Source: Candidatus Halarchaeoplasma halalkaliphilum (GTDB taxonomy: Archaea > Thermoplasmatota > Thermoplasmata > Halarchaeoplasmatales > Halarchaeoplasmataceae). Taken from it: a stretch of 8,085 nucleotides of DNA. The position numbers and the translations under genes are program-made. The DNA lies in assembly GCA_007133925.1 (NCBI GenBank), contig SLLU01000108.1, positions 1-8,085 of the forward strand. The letters are read 5' to 3'. How positions within the stretch are numbered: the stretch's first letter is position 1; each line of letters starts with the position of its first letter. Shown piece after piece: positions 3,843 to 8,085 of this stretch. The notes below the pieces were generated by a model that saw only the letters and a list, made by a program, of their open reading frames with translations, had not been told where the DNA came from and ran no database searches.

Positions 3843-6260
3843 ATGCCCGCAGCGAGAAATACAAAAAAGGGAATAACCAAGTTCGTCAACAGGAAAAAGG
3901 AGCTGAAGAAGCTCAAGGAGCACATGGAGTTAGTACAGGGATCCCAGGGTGCTCTGGTATTCCTCAGGGGTGAGGCGGGTGTGGGTAAGACCGCCTTGGC
4001 CGGGCATTTCGCGGAGGTTTGTCATAAGAACGGGTTCGAGGTCTTGAAGGGCAGGTGTCTTTACTTCGAGAGCATAGACCCCTACGTACCCTTTCTCGAG
4101 GCTCTGAAAGACTATGTTACAACCGGCCAACAGGAAGACGAGCCTGGAAAGATACCCCTGTTAGCCCCTGTAAAACACACCCGTGCAGGGGGACTTGCCA
4201 TGGGCTTCATAGGCCTTCCCGCCGAAACCGACGACGACTCCGTGGGCATATCTCTATCGGACAGAAGGGAGATGATGTTCGACAAGGTAACCAAGGCTGT
4301 AACGAATTTGGCTGAGAAGAACCCCGTGCTGCTTTTCATCGATGACCTCCAGTGGATAGACGGTGCATCGGCTATGCTGCTACACCATCTGGCACGGCAC
4401 ATCCAAGACAGTAGGGTATTCATACTGGGTGCTTACAGGCCGGAGGAACTATCGGGGGATGATGAATATCCCATGGAAACGGTTTTGGAGAGGATGAGGG
4501 AGGAGAAACTGGCTCGTGAGATAGAAATGGAAAGACTATCCTTTAAGGACACCTCCATTATAATAAAGGACATACTTCACACGGATTATCTGCCCCAGTC
4601 ATTTTTGCTATCGGTGCACAGGGAAACAGAGGGCAATCCATACTACATACGTGAGATACTGGATTCCATGTTGGAGGAAGGCATAATCGATCCCTATTCC
4701 TACGGATGGGACCCTGAAGCCCAGCTTTCCGATGTGATAATGCCGTCGTCCATAAAGGACGTCACCACAAGACGCATCGAGCGGTTGGGGCGGGATGAAA
4801 AGACAGTGCTCATGTATGCATCGGTCATGGGGACCGAATTCGATTTCAGGGTGCTGGAGAAGGCCATCGATATGGACGTGGACCTACTGCTGGACATAAT
4901 AGACGAGCTGGAGGATCGGGGACTCATAAACGAGATGCCCGGAGCCCAGGGCGAGATGTACAGGTTCAATCACGTTCAGACCCGTTTGATACTGTATAAC
5001 AGCCTGGGAAAGAGCAGGAAGAGGGTGTTCCACAAACTAGTGGGCCGGGCCATAGAAACACTGTTCCGAGACGACCCGCGGGAACACATCTTTACCTTGA
5101 GCAACCATTTCTTCTTGGGTCAAGATTATGAGAAGGCATATGAATACTCCATCTTGGCTGGGAAGAAGTCTCTGAGGAGGTATGCCATAGAGGATGCCAT
5201 AGATTATTTCAAGAAGGCCAGGATATCTCTACACCGTATAGACCGGGATGACACCCATGAAAAAAACATAGATCTCCTGAGGCGCATAGGTGAGATGGCC
5301 TACGACATAAGCGATTTCGATACCTCCCGTGAAACATATTTGGAATTGCTCAAGATCTCACGGACTGTGGGAGATCCCCGTATGGAGGCGGAAGCCCATA
5401 TAATGATCGGGAATGTCCTGGTGGATTCACAGAATTTCCAGGAGGCCCTGGGCCGTTACGAGAAGGCCCTAAATATATCCTTGGACGAAGATGACAAAGA
5501 AGGCATAGCCAGATCCCGTAAGGGGTTGGGATACATATTATGCAGAGAGGGTATGCTGGCCGAGGCCATCAAGCACTACGAGGTGGGTGTAGAGGCCGCC
5601 GAGGAAGCCCGTTCGGAGTCTCTACTGGCCAAGATGTACATAGACATAGGGAACGTCTATTCCGATATGGGGGATTTTGATAAGACTCTGGAGTACTACC
5701 TGAAGGCCATACCCTCACTCAAGAAGCATAAATCCTGGGGTGAGCTGGCCAGGGCATACAACAACATAGGAGACGTTTACATGAGAAAGGGGGAGTGGGA
5801 GGAGTCCATCAAGAACTTCGACAAGACCATTGAGTACGCCGGAAAGGTGGGCAACAAAAAGGCAATGGTATGGGGCCTGTTCAACAAGGCAGAAGGGCTT
5901 ACCAATCTGGGTGAACTGGAACAGGCGGATCACTTTGTAAAGAGGGCGGAGGCCCTGGCAGGGAAGCTGCATGACTCCGTAGGCATGCTGGCGGTCTTCA
6001 GGACAAAGGGCCTGATCTCCATGGCCCGGGGGGATCACGCAGATGCGCTGAAATTTTTTCACAAGTCCCTGGAACTCGCCCAGGACGTGGACATACCGTG
6101 GCTACGGGCTGAGATCAAATCACACATGGGGGATCTCTACGTAAAGATGGGTGATCCCAGGGAGGCCAGGGCGTGCCTGGAGGGTGCAAAAAAGATCTTC
6201 GAGGAGATAGGTAACCACGAGTACGTCAAACGGGTCGAAGAGAAACTGGCTGAATTGTGA
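3843..6260 (+). CDS. STAND/MalT-like AAA ATPase with C-terminal TPR array
   Basis: This 805-residue protein looks like a signal-transduction ATPase with a protein-binding superhelix; no signal peptide or membrane segment is seen, so it is likely cytoplasmic. After a basic start comes the FVNRKKELKKL box (14-24) typical of AAA_16-type ATPases, Walker A GEAGVGKT (43-50), Walker B LLFIDDLQW (163-171), a sensor-like LGAYRPEE (195-202) and GNPYYIREI (264-272). A winged-helix-like segment (about 315-365) links this to a helical region and then TPRs from about 440 to 795, eight of them spaced exactly 40 residues apart. MalT and related STAND regulators share this order but end in a DNA-binding or catalytic effector; none is visible here. 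ATG 3843 is favoured because the conserved box follows within 13 residues. Its TGA abuts the stop of the convergent zinc-ribbon gene. The partner and signal are unknown. Confidence 0.88.
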   Translation: MPAARNTKKGITKFVNRKKELKKLKEHMELVQGSQGALVFLRGEAGVGKTALAGHFAEVCHKNGFEVLKGRCLYFESIDPYVPFLEALKDYVTTGQQEDEPGKIPLLAPVKHTRAGGLAMGFIGLPAETDDDSVGISLSDRREMMFDKVTKAVTNLAEKNPVLLFIDDLQWIDGASAMLLHHLARHIQDSRVFILGAYRPEELSGDDEYPMETVLERMREEKLAREIEMERLSFKDTSIIIKDILHTDYLPQSFLLSVHRETEGNPYYIREILDSMLEEGIIDPYSYGWDPEAQLSDVIMPSSIKDVTTRRIERLGRDEKTVLMYASVMGTEFDFRVLEKAIDMDVDLLLDIIDELEDRGLINEMPGAQGEMYRFNHVQTRLILYNSLGKSRKRVFHKLVGRAIETLFRDDPREHIFTLSNHFFLGQDYEKAYEYSILAGKKSLRRYAIEDAIDYFKKARISLHRIDRDDTHEKNIDLLRRIGEMAYDISDFDTSRETYLELLKISRTVGDPRMEAEAHIMIGNVLVDSQNFQEALGRYEKALNISLDEDDKEGIARSRKGLGYILCREGMLAEAIKHYEVGVEAAEEARSESLLAKMYIDIGNVYSDMGDFDKTLEYYLKAIPSLKKHKSWGELARAYNNIGDVYMRKGEWEESIKNFDKTIEYAGKVGNKKAMVWGLFNKAEGLTNLGELEQADHFVKRAEALAGKLHDSVGMLAVFRTKGLISMARGDHADALKFFHKSLELAQDVDIPWLRAEIKSHMGDLYVKMGDPREARACLEGAKKIFEEIGNHEYVKRVEEKLAEL
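5268..6227 (+). repeat. Eight in-register 40-residue TPR units (120-nt period)
   Basis: Within the ATPase, the helix-A position equivalent to the conserved small residue falls at 483, 523, 563, 603, 643, 683, 723 and 763 (G in all but 683, which is A), exactly 40 residues each time. Units carry TPR-like blocks such as IGNVYSDMGDFDKTLEYYLKA. Canonical TPRs repeat every 34 residues; 40-residue forms occur in LGN/Pins-type proteins. A ninth, less regular unit precedes the series around residues 440-470. DNA identity between units is low, so the array is old. Confidence 0.85.
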
Positions 6261-8036
6261 TCACTCCAGGTTTTCCATCTCCCTGTTGAAACCTTCTACG
6301 TGTTCCAAAGCCTCCATGTAATCCTTTCTTTTCATACGGGCAAGAACTTTTTTCAGGTGTGCCAGCGGTCTTGACGTATCTTTCCCCTTATTTTTTTCAA
6401 GTTCCAGCTGTTCCACACCTTTTTTCATGAAGGAGTTCAGTTTTTCCGGTAGATACTCCATGATCATACCCTCGACCTTTTTCGTTAGGTCTCCCCTCTC
6501 CATGGACTCGTCAATTTCCGGGAGATCAATACCCAGGGACCTGACGATCTTCATAGTTCGTTCCAGGTCGCTGATCCCCTTTCTGCCGACCTTGTCCTCC
6601 AGTTGGTCCCGCACCTCCCTGAGTATGGTTAGAGTTTTTTCCAGATCTCCCTTGTCGAAGGCCATCAAAGCGTTGTATAGATGTTTGATGTCCTCCTGCA
6701 GGGGTAAATACATCCCGGCGGCTACCGTGAGGAGACGGCTGATCTCCGGTACCACCTCTTTTATACCGTCTTTTATCCCCTGTAGCGACTCCAGCTCCAC
6801 CCTCTTTACTTTTACCTTCTCCAGCAATGTTGTTATGTGTTCCAACCCTTCTTCGGTATGGCACATCTCCATCTTTCTTTTGGATAAGTTCATCTCTTCT
6901 TTATAGGTCTGGTACTCCCATCCATTCCTCACGAAATCCGCCAGTTCTTCCCTCAACTCCGACGATACATTGAGGTAGTTCCTGAAGTCACCGCACATGT
7001 TGATCACCTTCAAGGCCATCCTGTATGCGAACTCCATGTTCCCCTTTTCTTTTTCCTCCCGGATCATACTGGTCAGGCGTTCCAACTCCGAAAGGTCTAT
7101 GGGTTCTTCCCTCATCCCATCTATCAGTTCCTCTACCTTGACCATTATGGAATCTACCTCTTCTCCGGTGGGCATATCTTCTTCTCCCACCACAGGCTCT
7201 TCCGTTCCCTCTTCCAATACATGTTCTTCCGTTACCTCTTCCACTACAGGCTCTTCCGGTATGACCATGAGCGGAGAGCCGCATATGGAACAGACCCCTT
7301 CCTCACCGGGCATGAATGCCCCACAGTTATCACACACAGTGGTGTTTTCTATGCCCTGGGATATCCTCTCAAGTATCTCCGATGGGTACATGGTTATACG
7401 GGGTGTATCGAGTTTCTTCCTGTTGCTGGAGAGGTCACTGCCGCATATGGTGCACAGGGGCATCTCCTCATCCACGAATGCCCCGCACTGGCCGCAGAAG
7501 AAATCCTTCTCTCTCTCAGGTGGGACCTCCATTGAAAGGTGTCCGCATATGGTACACCCCTCGTCCACTTCTGTCATGAATGCTCCGCAGTCTTTGCACA
7601 GATCTTCGGTTTCCAGTGCGATCTCCATGGGTTCATCCACATCTTTTTTTGATATATCGCATACCGGGCAGTGCTCATCATCCTTCATATAACCGCAGTT
7701 CGTACACTCTTCCCTGTGATCTCCCAGTACCTCTATTTCCTTGGGGTGTATATTCATCACTTGAGTCCCACAAACCGCGCAGGACTCCCCATCCAGGAAA
7801 TAACCACATTGGCCACAGAACTCGAACCCCCTTTCCCTGCACCGCTCTATGACCGATGATATCTTTGATGCGGTGCTCTTCCCGATTCCATCTATGGATA
7901 CAAGGTCCCTCTCACAGATCTCTTTCAGGTTCTCCAGGCTGTCAAATCCCGAATTCACTATCCGATCCGCCTTGGACCTCCCCACTCCTGGTATCAGTCG
8001 AAGTGCCTTGGATATCCTATCTTTTTCGTGGTTCAT
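6261..8036 (-). CDS. Helix-hairpin-helix protein with five zinc ribbons and a helical C-terminus
   Basis: I do not recognise this 591-residue protein as a named family. Residues 12-64 hold two helix-hairpin-helix motifs (IPGVGRSKADRI and IDGIGKSTASKI), which generally bind DNA backbone without sequence specificity. Five CX2C-X8/10-CX2C zinc ribbons follow (cysteines at 74/77/86/89, 111/114/123/126, 147/150/161/164, 181/184/195/198, 235/238/249/252). An acidic linker (258-312) contains a 9-residue repeat, and the remainder (about 313-591) is predicted helical, with helix-turn-helix hairpins around 327-347, 455-480 and 563-588. No enzyme motif, signal peptide or membrane segment is seen. ATG 8036 is the first start after an in-frame TAA (8072-8070); no clear Shine-Dalgarno precedes it. 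The gene converges on the ATPase gene with no gap. A nucleic-acid-bound scaffold is a reasonable inference, no more. Confidence 0.85.
   Translation of the reverse strand: MNHEKDRISKALRLIPGVGRSKADRIVNSGFDSLENLKEICERDLVSIDGIGKSTASKISSVIERCRERGFEFCGQCGYFLDGESCAVCGTQVMNIHPKEIEVLGDHREECTNCGYMKDDEHCPVCDISKKDVDEPMEIALETEDLCKDCGAFMTEVDEGCTICGHLSMEVPPEREKDFFCGQCGAFVDEEMPLCTICGSDLSSNRKKLDTPRITMYPSEILERISQGIENTTVCDNCGAFMPGEEGVCSICGSPLMVIPEEPVVEEVTEEHVLEEGTEEPVVGEEDMPTGEEVDSIMVKVEELIDGMREEPIDLSELERLTSMIREEKEKGNMEFAYRMALKVINMCGDFRNYLNVSSELREELADFVRNGWEYQTYKEEMNLSKRKMEMCHTEEGLEHITTLLEKVKVKRVELESLQGIKDGIKEVVPEISRLLTVAAGMYLPLQEDIKHLYNALMAFDKGDLEKTLTILREVRDQLEDKVGRKGISDLERTMKIVRSLGIDLPEIDESMERGDLTKKVEGMIMEYLPEKLNSFMKKGVEQLELEKNKGKDTSRPLAHLKKVLARMKRKDYMEALEHVEGFNREMENLE
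7176..7256 (-). repeat. 27-nt tandem repeat encoding an acidic 9-residue repeat
   Basis: Three 27-nt units encode EEPVVEEVT, EEHVLEEGT and EEPVVGEED (residues 261-287) in the linker between the zinc ribbons and the helical half of the protein. The units are in frame and still similar at the DNA level, with ACAGGCTCTTCCG (plus strand) shared by units 1 and 3, so the array could change length by slippage without breaking the reading frame. Confidence 0.8.
7281..7817 (-). repeat. Array of five zinc ribbons
   Basis: Five four-cysteine ribbons lie in tandem within the HhH/zinc-ribbon protein. The first two have 8 residues between the CX2C pairs and the last three have 10. Ribbons 3-5 share a C..CGAF[MV] entry and a C[TS]ICG exit and repeat the DNA string CCGCATATGG at 7279, 7441 and 7543, which suggests they arose by duplication more recently than ribbons 1 and 2. 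Confidence 0.85.
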
Positions 8037-8085
8037 GGTGATCCGATTTTTCCTTTGATGGTACCATCTTTAACCTCTCAGAGCA

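Noticed and set aside
6997..7692. Plus-strand open frame rich in Ser/Thr opposite the zinc-ribbon gene
   Set aside because: The serine-rich composition is the mirror of acidic and cysteine codons on the real strand; the minus-strand frame has clear HhH and zinc-ribbon motifs.
8017..8085. Possible tail of an upstream minus-strand gene overlapping the start of the zinc-ribbon gene
   Set aside because: One frame is open from the window edge to a TAG at 8019-8017 and another ends at TAA 8072-8070; too little sequence is present to choose either or to call a gene.

Overview
The window looks archaeal, most likely from a Thermoplasmatota-like euryarchaeon; the phylum is an inference from gene content and no rRNA is present. 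The clearest marker is an archaeal-type S-adenosylmethionine synthetase, unrelated in sequence to bacterial MetK. The HTH-CBS regulator, the archaeal-style M20 metallohydrolase and promoters with TATA boxes about 26 nt before likely transcript starts agree with this. The DNA is of moderate GC and almost entirely coding. Only two intergenic gaps exceed 100 bp, and both separate divergent genes.

Layout. 1-29 (-): first codons of a gene cut by the window edge. 36-584 (-): XRE-type HTH regulator with two CBS domains. 585-734: divergent promoter region with two perfect 7-bp inverted repeats. 735-1931 (+): SAM synthetase (mat). 1928-3139 (-): M20 metallopeptidase/deacylase. 3150-3710 (-): tyrosine recombinase reduced to its catalytic domain, upstream of the M20 gene in one operon. 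3711-3842: second divergent promoter region. 3843-6260 (+): large STAND/MalT-like ATPase with a very regular 40-residue TPR array. 6261-8036 (-): 591-residue protein with helix-hairpin-helix motifs, five zinc ribbons, an acidic repeat linker and a long helical C-terminal half. No tRNA, rRNA, CRISPR array or insertion sequence was seen.

How the parts may work together. The best-supported link is between the HTH-CBS regulator and mat. They are divergent across 150 bp that hold a perfect inverted repeat against the regulator's own promoter and a second one early in the mat leader. CBS domains can bind adenosyl ligands, SAM included, so an SAM-responsive regulator of SAM synthesis is a testable idea, though not shown by sequence. 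The recombinase and M20 hydrolase look co-transcribed and translationally coupled, with no evident functional link. The ATPase/TPR protein and the zinc-ribbon/HhH protein converge with no gap; both are multi-domain proteins of unknown role and are the most likely place for undescribed biology.

Both convergent gene pairs end in palindromic junctions (CTAG at 1928-1931, TGATCA at 6258-6263), so neither has any space between stop codons for a terminator.
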